Part shown: positions 38,601 through 47,366 of the stretch, piece after piece | Layout: each line of letters opens with the position of its first letter | Position numbering within the stretch: the first letter of the stretch is position 1 | Assembly: GCF_000247695.1 (NCBI RefSeq) | Contig: NW_004624730.1 | Span: 26,205,051 to 26,269,050 of the forward strand | Direction of reading: 5' to 3' | Source of the DNA: Heterocephalus glaber | Lineage: Eukaryota; Chordata; Mammalia; Rodentia; Bathyergidae | Length of the DNA: 64,000 nucleotides | Notes under the pieces: model-generated | The model's database searches: none | Seen by the model: only the letters and a program-made list of their open reading frames with translations | Told to the model about the DNA's origin: nothing | Made by a program: the position numbers and the translations under genes

Positions 38601-41600
38601 GAATAGAGTTCACACTCTGATCATATTTTAATTTGTTTTAGTTGGCATCGCTACCATGTTATAACTATATTGTGTTTATATCAAGTATTGGCTAATGCAA
38701 ATATAAATATCAGTACATAGGTTGAGGCAGTGATTGGTTAATATAGGACAAACAAATGCTGACTCTGGGCAAAGAAGTTGAGTCAGGGGTGAAAGAGAAA
38801 GTGGAAGGAAGATATGCAGATTCTATGTGCAAGATTCAGGTTTTAGGCTTAAAGCTATGTATTGCAAGCATGAGGCAATACCTGTCTACCCACCCTCACC
38901 CCGTAACATACAAACACATGTGAAAAATCTGGGATGGATTTCCTCGTGCTCATTGTTAGAACATTTGTTGAGAATAGCTGTCTGAATCCTACCCATTTTT
39001 CCCAGGCATTATCCTATTCCCACTTCCTGCACAAAGTCTTCTTTGAAAACCTCACCTGCATTACTGCTTCAAAATTCCCACACCCTTTAACATCACCATG
39101 GCACTAGTAGCACTGGCTTGTTCTGTTATTTTTTGTGGATGACCCATCTCCCTGCATTGACAAAACCCATTTGGAAGAACACACATTAAATATAGTGCCT
39201 TAGACATAACAGTTGCTTATTTAGTTGATTGCCCTAAGTATGCACAAATTTGGGCACTATAGTATTTATCCTTTTAAGGATAAAATTGTCTATGTGTATA
39301 ATATGTGTGTAAAATATACTGTGTGTGTGAAGAATAAGCTTGAGGATATCAGGTATTCCTTTCATTGTAGAAATGTTAATGTGGAATAATCACCCTTAAG
39401 AAAGAATTTTACAAGTAGGCTTTATTTTTCTTACATATTTTTGTAGTGGCACCATTATAGGATAGTAACAGCAGTTCAGGCCTCATTAAGAAGCAAAATT
39501 GTGCCAAATCCCGTCTCTGCCACTTAATAGCTGTGTGGTGCTAGGCAACTCAGTCTCTCTGTGCCTGAACTAGCATATTAATAAAGTCTACTCTGTAGGA
39601 ATATTATTATTCCCAACCATGTCCTTAAAACCTTTGAGCCCCAAACATAGTAAACTCTCAGATGATATCTATTTAACAGGTCTCTTAACATTTTTTTAAA
39701 AAGTAAACTTTAGAAGTTAGGAAATGTTATGTCAACAGAATCTGCATTATTTTGATTTGTACATCATACTCAAATGTATTGGATTCCTATGTAAATCCAC
39801 TGAAATCTAACATGTAAGCCTAGCCCCCAAGGATCTGTCCAAGTTTATCTTTCCTTTCCTATTCAGAGGGGCTTCTCCAGATCTGACTGGAGATACTTGG
39901 CAGTACACACAGGTGTTCCCTACCTGGACTTATTAGACTATTACCAGCTTTCCAGATGCCATCTGCTGTACAAGCTTCAAGTCACATCCTGTCACCACAG
40001 CACCTCTGCCCCCTGCAGCTGGCTTCTCATGCCCTCCCTCCTTCCTAAATTCCTGAGCCCTCCTTGCTCTGATTTTCCCTTTGGCAATTTTTGCAGTCGT
40101 CTTTATTGTTGTTTTTATTTTCATAGATTTCCTCCCAGCTAGTACAGAACCAGGATTAAATCTTATTCTTTTCAAGATATTATTTATTATGAAATGTGTG
40201 TATACAAAAGTATGTGCTAAAAAATGTGCGACGTTTTATTTTTGTTGTTTTCCATGGTAAAACTTTTTATTTAGATTTTCTTATTGTCTTTCAGTAGTTT
40301 TTTGTCCCTACAGAGTAGCGTATGTGCATTTTTTTTCAGCCTGTGGGGTTTTTTTGGGGGGGGGGTATATGTTTCTGGTACATAATAATTACATTCCTAA
40401 GCCGGGCATAGTGGCGCCTGCCTGTAATCCCAGCACTCAGGAGGAGGAGGAAGATTCCCGTGAGTTTGAGGCCAGCCTGGACTACATAGTGAGACTCTTA
40501 TCTCAAAAAAAAAAAAAAAAATACACACAGGTATCATTACCTGCATGAGAAATGTCATAATTGAGAGAATCTGAACAGATGTGAGCAATGTTTGAAAGTA
40601 TATTTTTCACAGTGCATTCAAATACATGAAAATACTCACATGGGAGAGAAGCTGTATGTATGTAGTCAGTGTGAGAAACCCTTAAGTTCTTTCACTTACC
40701 TTCACGTACCTTAAAATAATGAAGGGCCCCACACTGGACAGAGCCCCTGTATAGATGATGTGAGAAACCTTTTAGTGATTCCTGTGACTTGAGAAAACAT
40801 GAACAAATTCTCACTGAAAGTAAGTATAAATATAAAATGTGGGAATTCTTCACTTTCACATGTCCCTTCCTGGAAACTTGACATTGCACAGTGGAGAAAC
40901 TCATATCAGTGTACTTTATGAAAACACCTCTAATCATTTGGTTTTATTTGTAATTACAAAAGAATGGAGTGTAGTGAGAAACTGAGAACATAAGTGATCT
41001 ACACAAATCTTCAGTTAGCCTATATGTAGGAATGCCTATTGGATTAAATCCCTGTGAATGTGCAAAGTTCTGTTATAACTCATTTTCAGAAACCTTTGAA
41101 CATGTCTCAGTATAGGAAACTTACACGAATATGTAATATAAAAACTTATTGTCAGTTATCTGTGTCTAGAATGCTACAGATGATACACAATAAAAGGAGA
41201 TATCCTAAAGTAAAAAAATAATTACATCCGTCTTGGGGAATTGATACATATACATATTGCATCTTGATCTTTTTTTTTTTTTTTTTTGGTACTGGGGATC
41301 GAACTCAGGACCTTGTGCTTGCGAGGCAGGCAGCAAAACCACTGAGCTAAATCCCCGGCGACATCTTCATCATTTTTACTTCCTCTTCCACCCCTTTCCA
41401 GACCCCCTTCCCATCACCACAAAGGCTACCTCGTTCCTAACCAAGTTTTATTTTGCTTCTTAAATTATTATTACTGTATTTTGGATTTCTCTCAGCATGT
41501 AATATTTATCCTTTTGTGTCTGATTCGTTTTATGTAGTATTATAGCTCAACGTCCATTTTCTTACAAATGACTCAAATTCATCCTTTATGGTAGAGTACT

Positions 41601-43034
41601 CCATTGTGCCACATTTTCTTTATCCATTCATCTGTTAATGGACATATGCCACTTCCATAATTTAGCTGTTGTGAATTGTGCTGCTATAAACATGGGTGTG
41701 CATATACCACTGTAATATGCTTTTTTAACTCTTTTGGGAAGATACCTACAAAGAGAATAACTGGGTCAAATGGAATTTCTAGTTTTAGTTTTCTGAGAAA
41801 TCTCCACACTGATTTCCATAGTGGTTGTACTAGTTTACATTCCTACCAACATACAAGGATTCCTTTATCCCCACAGCCTCACCGGCATTATTATCTCTCA
41901 GGATACCCATTCTTACTGGGGTACAATGGAATATGTGTTGTTTCTGACTTGCATTTCTCCAATGACCAAAGATGCTAAACATTTTTTCATGTATACTACT
42001 TCTGTGAAGTGTATTTTCATTTCCATGACCCATTTTCTGATTGAGTGTTTTTATTTTGGGGTGTCTAATTTAAAAATTTTTAAAAATATATTCTACAGTA
42101 GAACTAGTCTTCTGAGGAGTAGCTAGCAAAATTTTTTCCCATTCTGTAGGTTGTCTCTTCACCCTATTGGCTGTTTTTTTACTGTGCAGAAGCTTTTAAA
42201 TTTGCTGTCATCCCAATTGTTGATTGTTTCTTGTACATTTTTGGTTCTGTTCTAACAGCCCTTGCATATGCCTATGTCTTCAAGAGTTTTACTTATTTTT
42301 TTTCTTCCAACAAACTCAGTGTTTCTGTTTTTTTATATCTAGGTCTTAGATCCATTTTGATTTGATTTTAGAACAGAGTAAGAAATTTGGGTCTAGATTC
42401 ATTCTTCTGCATGTGGATAGCCAGTTTTCCCAGCGCCATTGTTTTTAAGAGGGTATCTTTTCTCCAGCATATGTTTTGGCCCTTTTGTTGAAAATCAGAT
42501 AGCTGGAGGTACATGGGGTTGTGTCTGCATCCTCAGTTCTAATCCATTGGTCAGTATGTCTATTTTTGTGCCAGTACCATGGTGTTTTTGTTACTGTAGC
42601 TTTGTTATAATTTAAAATCTGGGATTGTAATGCCTTCTACTTTTTTTGCTCATGATTGCTTTGTCTACTCGGGATCTTTTCTTGTTCCATACCAATTTTA
42701 GGATTGTGTTTTCTAGTTCTATGAAAAATGCTATTCGTATTTTGATTGGAATTGCATTAAATCATGGAACTATTTTGACAATATTTGTTCTGCCTATCCA
42801 GGAACAGGATGTATTTCCATTTTCTGTCTCTTCAATCTCTTTTTGAGAATACTATAGTTTTTCTTATAGAGGTTTTTCACTTCCTTGGTTAGGTTAATTC
42901 CTAGGTGTGTTAATTTTTTTTTTAAGCTGCCGTGAATGGTATTGCTTTGTTGATTTCTTTTGTTCAGTATTTTAAAATACCCACCACCTAAATTAAGAAA
43001 TGAAACAGCACAGTAGGATGACTGTAGGTAACAA

Positions 43035-43080
<46 letters not shown>

Positions 43081-46000
43081 CAAAAAAGCTAAAAAATATT
43101 TTGAATTTTTTACTCTAAAATAGTTTGAGTAGATATATTTAACTTGATTTGAATGTCACACAATGTTCATGTATTAAAACATCACATTCTTCCATTAATA
43201 TGTATAATTTTAATGTTTTTATGTATCAGTTAAAATTTCATTTAAAAGAGAAATGAGGGCTGGAGGTTTAGCTCAATGGCACCACACCTGCCTGGCAAGT
43301 GCAAGGTCCTGAGTTTGATCCCCGGTTCCACAGAAAAAAGAAATGGAACACAGTATCTTAGAAGCCTCCTTTTGTTCCTTCCAATCATAGCTTCTCTTCT
43401 CTTCCCTTCCCACACAGGTAAATAGTATCAGGAAATACATATTATAAAGTTTTCTAATCTTTAAATAAAAAGGCACTGGCCTTTTTGTCTTTATATAAGT
43501 AGATCAAATGAATGATGTAATTGTTTCTCATTTCTTTTTTTAATGTAAAGGCTTTAAAAATTTATGTTTGCTATAGTTCATTTTCACTGCTGTATTACAT
43601 TCTGTATTTCATATGCCAGAAATTTTCCTTTTAGAAAAAGATGAGATAACTATAAAATCTCAACGTAATATTTGATAAGTAAGTGTTTCTTATTTTACTT
43701 CCTTCTTATTTCTAATGGTGGGTCAACTGGGATAGCTCTGATCCTCTTAGCTCTGTTTGGAGTAATGCCACAGGGTCTGATCCTAACCTATTCCCATTCT
43801 GTGGAAACAGCGGGTTACACAGAGCATATCCTCTGGCACACATAGTAACTTCTCAGAGAGAGTGACTAGAACCAACCAATGCTTCTGCAAGGCATTCTCA
43901 CTACTGCCCACATTCCACTGGCCAGACCAATCCGTAGTGCCATGTCAGCTTCAGGTGGAAAGAGTACTTAGGCTGTCGAGGCTAAGAGCAATGCACACAT
44001 GTTGAACAAAGAGCAGTAACCTAATCTAACATGTGGACATGTGTTTATGACTGCAAACAATGCTCCTGCTGCGAACATTGTGATTATGTATCCTTTTATA
44101 CAAGGAACTTAGCTTCTGTGTGGCAGAACATGAGCATTTTCAGCTTGACTAGGAATACCAAATGTTTTCTAAGTGATTGTGCCTTTCCTATCCAGGATGA
44201 ATTTGTGCTTCTCTTGTTGAACTGAACTACTACTACTTTTTGCATTTTTATGTGTATTTAACACATAGTTGACTAATCTCTAAAGAATCTTTTCTTGGTT
44301 TTACCGTAAGGCCAATTTCTTTTCCAACTGCTACTACAAGACGGAAGGTGCACTGTTAAGATTACAGAACAAAGACCTGATTATCTGTCCATGCTCAGAA
44401 TCCACTGACCATCTCAACTTGTGTTCACTTGGCAGGTTTGGAGCAAATGCCAAAGTTGTGCACTTCCTAGGACAAGTCAAACCATGGAATTATACTTATG
44501 ATCCCCAAACAAAAAGTGTTAAAAGTGAGTCCCATGATCCCACCATGACTCATCCAGAGTTTCTTAATCTGTGGTGGGACATCTTCACTACCAATGTCTT
44601 ACCTCTGCTTCAACATTATGGACTTGTCAAAGACACCTGCTCATACAGAGATGTGGTAGGTTTTTTATTTTTTCTTTTCTTTCATATAAGTTAGTGCTGT
44701 ACCTTTTAAAACTTGATTGTCAGTAGAATTTGGGAGTATTTAGTAATATTCTAAACAAAGACTCTTGTGAAGTCTGTGAATAGGTAAGATTTGTGAAAAA
44801 GAAAACAATGACTATCTTAGAATGGAAAAATATTACTACCACAGAAGGAGTAAAAGTACTAGGTGGCAAATTTCATTGTATCTGATAGCATAAGAAATGT
44901 TTTTAGAGTTTTTTGATATATCTGTATATTGTAACTATAAAGCTCTTAGCTCATTGTCCAAAAGAAAGATTTTGAGATTATTCCTAATGTACTAAGTCTA
45001 TATAAATAGACCAGGGATGTAGCCTAGTGGTAGGCCACTTTGCCCTGGAGGGAGAAAAAAAGGGCCCATTTAATGTTTTAGAAACTTTAGACATTTAAAT
45101 ATACCTATTTTATGCCATCTGCTTAGAAAAAAATGTGTTTTCAGTGAAAATCACAATATATACAATAAATATTATTTCCTGTTTATATCCCTGATTATAT
45201 AGGTTTGTGAAAAAATTTTTAACAGGGAGATAGATGACATTTAAAATAACTTTTAAAGCATGTTTTCTGGCTTTAAGGTCTTCTCTGAGGTTTTTTTCTT
45301 TTGGATGAATTGGAAGAGAATGAGGAATTATACTGTTTGTTAAATGTTAAGATACAAAAACTACAACTAAAGGGGCAAATTATGAATGGGAAATTGGTTA
45401 ATTACCTGCCTACCATTATAGCATTATAAGGAGTTCTTCTCTTTTCTAAAGTCTAGATTTTAGTCTGTCACTTGCTAGCATTTGTACCAAAATACAGAAA
45501 GGAGAAAGAGAGAGATAACTGATACTTTTAAATATTTCTTATTATAAGTGTGGTCCATGAAGTAACACTTGTACAGGAGTTGGAACAGTGCCTGGCATAT
45601 AGTAAATGCTTAATAAAAGTTAGCTATACTTATTTAATCCCTACAAATACTCTACCAAGTAAGTACTATTATTGTTAATGTCCCATTTATAGATAAATGA
45701 GGGTTAAAGAACTTATATAACTTGTCTTAGTTGTGTAAGATTATAACAGCAGAATTGAGACTCAGATCCAGATCTGAAAGACTATTATCTTAACCAAAAA
45801 TTTGAGACAGACTTTCTTAAGGTATAGCTCTTCAGACCAGAACTAAATGTAGCACCTTTCATAGCAGAGGAAGGGAAAATTAACATGCTCACAATGGGGC
45901 CATAATCCGTATATCTCACTGCTGGGCAGCTCTGAGCCACCAGTGGTACATGCATGACTGTCCCATCATGTATCACTGGTTGTTCAAGCCAGTGGGAATG

Positions 46001-47366
46001 TGTTAAACTTTAAACAATGATCCATTTTAAGTTAGATCCAACATCCTTGACTAGATTTCAAGGGCCTTTCTCTTAGGCAAGTTCACTGTAAATTCATAGC
46101 CCCCATAGTATGAAGCAGAGAACTCACTCAGGAAGAGCCTGCGTTTACCATTCCTGTTACAAAGGGAAGGAAAAGGCAAAACTGATCCAATGGATCAGCT
46201 TTCTTATGTTGCTTCAGCTTTATCACAATCCTATACCCAAATTCCTTGTAATTCCAGTATATTTAAATACATATATACATACTTACATATAAAGCAAAAA
46301 AACAAGAATCAAAAAATTTGTTCCACTATTTTCTGTTAAAAGCACTTTCCATTTTTATTTATCCACCTTTTTTCTCTTAAGATTTCCAGCCTTCTCACTT
46401 TACCATTGATATTCCTTCATTGGTATACTTGAAGTTGACTGCCTATCCATATATAATGAGTCAATTTTAATTTAGCATAGATTTGCTGTTTTATGCATTT
46501 ACCCTGTTCTTTCTGCAACACAAGGGCTGAGAATTATGAACTAAGACAAGGTTGAAGATGGGAATTGAAACAGTTGTTCAAAACTAAGCAAATTAACAGA
46601 AGCTACAAGAATAGATGCTACTTGGTAATCCAAATGAAAGCTTGGACAGAAAAATTCGGTACATAGCCTCAAAACCATTTAGCTTTCCTTCTTATAATGT
46701 GACAACTTGTGTATGTGTTGTGGCTCTCTGGGTAGGTTCTCTAGAAAGTGTAGCATTTTAAGTGTACTTTTGTTTAAGTTCTCAACCTTTCTGAGCCCAC
46801 ACAGTTTGAGAATTTATCATGAGACTTGTGTTCTTTTGTCTATCCATCTTACACTGTCTAATGAACTGTTTGCAGCTTTCAGACTTGGTCTATACACTGG
46901 CTTTCTCTTGTGGCTTCTGTAGAAAGGTATGCAGAACTTAAACATTAACCCTAAATAATTTGTTCTCCCAATGTTTTCACTGAGTCAGTAAGTCTTCATT
47001 TCGTTAGGAAAAAAAATCATGACCCTCGTATTTTTGTGTCTTTTTTTGTTTGTTTCACGTAATGGTTTTCAGTTTTTGCTACTTTGCATGATAATTCATC
47101 CTTGCTTTTCTTATCTTCAATTTATTGCATTCTTTAAAATGATCTGATTTTCAGCTCTCTTAAGGAGTCTCTTTTATGCTCTCTTTTTGTAGGAACATGC
47201 CTCAGGAGCCATATCACACCTGTCCCTTGGGGAGAACCCAGCTGCACCACAGCCTTCTGTATCATCAGAAGACAGGAAGGAGCGGTGGGAACAGGGCCAG
47301 GCTGATTACATGGGAGCAGACTCCTTTGACAACATCAAGCAAAAACTTGACACTTACCTCCAGTAG
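13781..47366 (+). CDS. GYG1: glycogenin-1, complete gene (8 coding exons)
   Basis: Glycogenin-1 is the cytoplasmic self-glucosylating glucosyltransferase (GT8 family) that transfers glucose from UDP-glucose to its own tyrosine and builds the oligosaccharide primer extended by glycogen synthase. Coding exons seen: 13781-13787, 15866-16001, 17785-17959, 18204-18366, 29268-29394, 44436-44655, 46876-46926, 47193-47366. They total 1053 nt, 350 codons plus a TAG stop, equal to the long human isoform, and all introns are GT-AG. Visible landmarks: the DxD metal motif D102-A-D104, K86, D125, N133, D160, D163-Q164, H212/G215/K218, the acceptor Y195 (with Y197), and the C-terminal glycogen-synthase-binding segment ending DTYLQ. 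No frameshift or internal stop was found. Residue 2 is Ala and residue 109 Val, where human has Thr and Ala from memory. Paralogue GYG2 is much less likely given length and near-identity to glycogenin-1. Confidence 0.98.
15487..15690 (+). mobile_element. B4-like SINE (B1 part + ID part)
   Basis: B1-like left half (CACTCCTGTAATCCGAGGCT, CCCTGTCTCAGG) followed by an ID-like right half (GGACTGGGGATGTGGTTTAG, GATTCAATCCCCAG). Confidence 0.8.
15714..15747. repeat. (CG/CA)n simple repeat
   Basis: Alternating purine-pyrimidine CGCGCGCG then CACACACA, directly after the SINE; Z-DNA-prone composition. Confidence 0.9.
15866..16001 (+). CDS. GYG1: GYG1 coding exon 2
   Basis: 136 nt, acceptor after a T-rich tract ending in TATCAAG, donor GTGAGG. 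It encodes residues 3-48 (part), the first beta-strand and nucleotide-binding edge of the GT8 fold, including the [16 protein letters not shown] stretch that contacts UDP-glucose. Confidence 0.97.
16002..17784 (+). other. GYG1 intron 2
   Basis: GTGAGG to TTTTGACAG. Holds a (TATC)15 microsatellite; otherwise no feature seen. Confidence 0.85.
16757..16817. repeat. (TATC)15 microsatellite
   Basis: Fifteen uninterrupted TATC units; likely length-polymorphic. Confidence 0.97.
17785..17959 (+). CDS. GYG1: GYG1 coding exon 3 (DxD motif)
   Basis: 175 nt between an ACAG acceptor and a GTGAGT donor. It encodes residues 48-106, including T83 (a residue mutated in human glycogenin-1 deficiency), K86 and the Mn2+-binding FMDADTL motif with D102 and D104. 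The open frame seems to continue past 17959, but the donor and the match to exon 4 fix the exon end. Confidence 0.97.
18204..18366 (+). CDS. GYG1: GYG1 coding exon 4
   Basis: 163 nt, separated from exon 3 by the shortest intron but one (244 bp). The acceptor is the CAG at 18201-18203; the donor is GTATGT at 18367. It encodes residues 107-161 (part) with D125, N133 and the substrate-pocket segment [13 protein letters not shown]. Residue 109 is Val (GTA); human has Ala here from memory. Open frames before and after the exon are intronic read-through. Confidence 0.97.
18684..18770 (+). mobile_element. old ID-like SINE
   Basis: Diverged ID: CTGCCCAGCATACATGAGGC and TTCAGTCCCCAGCAC plus A-rich tail. 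Confidence 0.6.
19127..19185 (-). mobile_element. old ID-like fragment
   Basis: Plus strand: AATCAAACCCAAGGCCTCAA then CATGCTAAGCAAGTGCTGTC, the inverse of an ID 3' half, preceded by T-runs. Confidence 0.6.
19716..19795 (+). mobile_element. B1-like SINE fragment
   Basis: AGGCTGAGGCAGGAGAATCA and GAGTTCGAGGCCAGCCTGGG. Confidence 0.8.
19968..20160 (+). mobile_element. MER20-like hAT element
   Basis: GGTAATGTCTGGAAACATTT, GCCAGGGATGCAGCAAAACA, and ACAACAAAGAATTATCCAGT match the MER20-type core from memory. Confidence 0.7.
22571..22768 (+). mobile_element. TA-flanked Tigger-like MITE
   Basis: Starts CAGTGGACCCTTGACTT after TA and ends CTTAAGGGTCCATG: inverted terminal repeats with small decay. 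The central part has repeated GTAACT/GTAAGT motifs. Confidence 0.7.
23613..23646. repeat. (TG)n microsatellite
   Basis: About 17 TG units in GYG1 intron 4. Confidence 0.95.
24865..25015 (+). mobile_element. MER5A-like hAT element
   Basis: GATTCTGATTCTGCAGGTCT, GGGGTGAGGCTCAACATT, then GGCCACACTTTAGGGAGCAC: diagnostic MER5A order. Confidence 0.75.
26578..26672 (-). mobile_element. short L1 3' UTR fragment
   Basis: Inverted L1 tail (TTTATTGGTACATTTTAGG). Flanked by ATATATATTTTT on both sides, so a very short 5'-truncated insertion. Confidence 0.75.
26690..26885 (-). mobile_element. B4-like SINE
   Basis: Plus strand: inverted ID half (ATTGAACACAAAGCCTCACA, TGAGCTACACCCTTAGC), T-run, then inverted B1 half (CAGAGTGCTGGGGTTACAGA). 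Confidence 0.8.
27506..27573 (-). pseudogene. U2 snRNA 5'-fragment retropseudogene with TSDs
   Basis: 27553-27519 on the minus strand matches the first 35 bases of U2 snRNA with three differences, two of which are the two positions of one CpG (CG to TA). It includes the highly conserved CTTTTGGCTAAGATCAAG. GAGTGAACTATA flanks both sides (27506-27517, 27562-27573). An A-run lies on the 5' side of the U2 sequence rather than after it. Not a functional U2 gene. Confidence 0.85.
28020..28052 (-). mobile_element. 5'-truncated ID SINE
   Basis: Only the inverted B-box half (TACCAGGGATCGAACTCAGG). TAGCATTA repeats on both sides mark the insertion. Confidence 0.8.
28124..28199 (-). mobile_element. 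ID-type SINE
   Basis: Inverted full ID from GGTACCAGGGATTGAACTCA to TGAGCTAAATCCCCAGCC. TAGTTTATTCCTTTTT occurs on both sides. Confidence 0.92.
28550..28835 (-). mobile_element. MaLR-type solo LTR
   Basis: Inverted LTR: CAGATTACTGTAACAAAATA, GGAGGCTTATAAACAATGAT, GAGATTGGGAAGTCCAG. Same class as 863-1195. Confidence 0.7.
29268..29394 (+). CDS. GYG1: GYG1 coding exon 5 (self-glucosylated tyrosine)
   Basis: 127 nt after a long polypyrimidine tract (CTTTCAG) and before GTAAGT. It encodes residues 161-203 (part) with the catalytic GGDQG loop (D163, Q164) and the acceptor loop ISIYSYLP, in which Y195 is the glucosylation site; Y197 follows. It is too short to stand out as an open frame by length. 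Confidence 0.97.
29828..30010 (+). mobile_element. MIR fragment
   Basis: TGGTTAAGAGTAGGAGCTCT at the left, GGGGCTATTGTAAGCATTAA at the right: MIR order. Confidence 0.65.
30095..30250 (+). mobile_element. MIR fragment
   Basis: CAGTTTTCCATATGTAAAAC, ATAGTATCTACCTGATAGGC: MIR core. Confidence 0.75.
30950..31155 (-). mobile_element. B4-like SINE
   Basis: Inverted ID half (TTGTACCCAGGGCTTCATGC, AAGCTCCATCCCCAGCC) then inverted B1 half (GCTGGGATCACAATTATGTG). Confidence 0.8.
32842..32923 (+). mobile_element. ID-type SINE
   Basis: AGGCCAGGGATTTAGCTCAG to GAGTTTGATCCCTGGTACTG; AAAGTTTTCTC/AAAGTTATCTC flank it. Confidence 0.92.
33968..34030 (-). mobile_element. possible decayed ID fragment
   Basis: T-run followed by GGGAATCAAGCCTCAGAGCC, weakly like an inverted ID 3' half. 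Confidence 0.35.
34385..35135. mobile_element. old interspersed repeat, class unresolved
   Basis: Phrases such as GAGGTCACTAGTGACTTTGG and AGAAGCCTGATTGAAGCTTG recur in many mammalian loci as I recall, but I cannot name the family. Several antisense open frames fall here and are considered spurious. Confidence 0.4.
36590..36665 (-). mobile_element. old ID-like SINE
   Basis: Inverted ID: AGGGATCCAATTCAGGGCCT and GCTGAACAGCACCC. Confidence 0.55.
38345..38560 (+). mobile_element. MIR, near full length
   Basis: GAGCTTTGGCTCTGGTGCCA, then GAGTTATTTAACTTCATGCC and AATGCTAACCAGTGCCTGGC: full MIR order. Confidence 0.85.
39480..39665 (+). mobile_element. MIR
   Basis: CTCTGCCACTTAATAGCTGT, GGCAACTCAGTCTCTCTGTG: MIR core. 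Confidence 0.8.
40401..40522 (+). mobile_element. B1-like SINE
   Basis: GCCGGGCATAGTGGCGCCTG, GAGGCCAGCCTGGACTACAT, then TCTCAAAA and an A-run. It lacks the internal 29-base duplication of mouse B1. Confidence 0.9.
40565..41215 (+). pseudogene. C2H2 zinc-finger protein pseudogene
   Basis: Frame from 40577 reads [20 protein letters not shown], then [18 protein letters not shown]: a CxxC...HxxxH finger, the H-x-GEK linker and the next CxxC. Further right, in other frames and broken by stops, are [13 protein letters not shown] (near 40895) and [17 protein letters not shown] (near 41045), again finger and linker shapes. The end has an AATAAA at 41190 and a short A-run, consistent with a processed KRAB-type ZNF copy. 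Sense to GYG1 but lacking an intact frame; the parent gene is not identified. Confidence 0.75.
41270..41362 (-). mobile_element. ID-type SINE
   Basis: T-run then GGTACTGGGGATCGAACTCA to GAGCTAAATCCCCGGCG. CATCTTGAT/CATCTTCAT flank it. Confidence 0.9.
41363..42975 (-). mobile_element. L1, antisense, 3' half of ORF2
   Basis: Inverted ORF2 throughout: GTCAAATGGAATTTCTAGTT, CCACACTGATTTCCATAGTG, TTTACTGTGCAGAAGCTTTT, CAGTACCATGGTGTTTTTGT. The open frames here are shadows. No intact reverse transcriptase. Confidence 0.88.
43005..43250 (+). mobile_element. L1 3' UTR fragment, sense
   Basis: GGATGACTGTAGGTAACAAT, TATTAAAACATCACATTCTT, and TGTATAATTTTAATG tail, an older L1 3' end. Interrupted by (TA)n. 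Confidence 0.7.
43037..43077. repeat. (TA)n microsatellite
   Basis: About 20 uninterrupted TA units in the L1 tail; cruciform- and slippage-prone. Confidence 0.95.
43257..43340 (+). mobile_element. ID-type SINE
   Basis: GGGCTGGAGGTTTAGCTCAA to GAGTTTGATCCCCGGTTCCA; AGAAATG on both sides. Confidence 0.9.
44035..44190 (-). mobile_element. probable old L1 fragment, antisense
   Basis: CTGCTGCGAACATTGTGATT, TCAGCTTGACTAGGAATACC: weak resemblance to inverted L1M ORF2, 240 bases before exon 6. Confidence 0.45.
44436..44655 (+). CDS. GYG1: GYG1 coding exon 6
   Basis: 220 nt, acceptor TTGGCAG, donor GTAGGT. It encodes residues 203-276: the end of the catalytic domain with H212 (metal), G215 and K218 (UDP contacts), the VKPWNY motif, and the start of the linker. 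The exon ends in phase 0 at Asp-Val, where the next exon is an optional cassette in human. Confidence 0.97.
44656..46875 (+). other. GYG1 intron 6
   Basis: GTAGGT to TTTGCAG. An ID-like scrap near 45007-45065 and a MIR at 45575-45775; the remainder is unremarkable. Confidence 0.85.
45575..45775 (+). mobile_element. MIR
   Basis: GTGCCTGGCATATAGTAAAT, CTTAATAAAAGTTAGCTATA, then AATGTCCCATTTATAGATAA: MIR tail order. Confidence 0.75.
46876..46926 (+). CDS. GYG1: GYG1 exon 7, 17-codon in-frame cassette
   Basis: 51 nt (phase 0 at both ends) encoding [17 protein letters not shown], preceded by TTTGCAG and followed by GTATGC. Human GYG1 makes a 350-residue form with this segment and a 333-residue form without it; the same skipping would keep the frame here, since exon 6 ends and exon 8 starts on codon boundaries. 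The peptide is short, Cys-containing and hydrophobic, and lies in the linker between catalytic and glycogen-synthase-binding parts. Confidence 0.93.
47193..47366 (+). CDS. GYG1: GYG1 last coding exon (glycogen synthase-binding tail)
   Basis: The acceptor is TTTTTGTAG at 47184-47192. It encodes 57 residues and the TAG stop at 47364-47366. The variable linker ([14 protein letters not shown]) is followed by the conserved terminal module [18 protein letters not shown] and KLDTYLQ, the segment that recruits glycogen synthase. Confidence 0.97.
   Translation, partial: EHASGAISHLSLGENPAAPQPSVSSEDRKERWEQGQADYMGADSFDNIKQKLDTYLQ

Larger units (their letters stand above)
29395..44435 (+). other. GYG1 intron 5 (about 15.0 kb)
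   Basis: GTAAGT to CTTGGCAG. Holds MIR, B4/ID, zinc-finger pseudogene and L1 copies listed separately. Stretches 30255-30945, 31160-32840, 32925-33960, 34035-34380, 35510-36585, 36670-38340, 38565-39475, 39670-40395, 43340-44030 and 44195-44435 show nothing I can name. A 109-codon frame at 37693-38022 has no domain. Confidence 0.85.

Noticed and set aside
41676..42126. Two frames of about 100 codons
   Set aside because: Antisense shadow of L1 ORF2; not coding.
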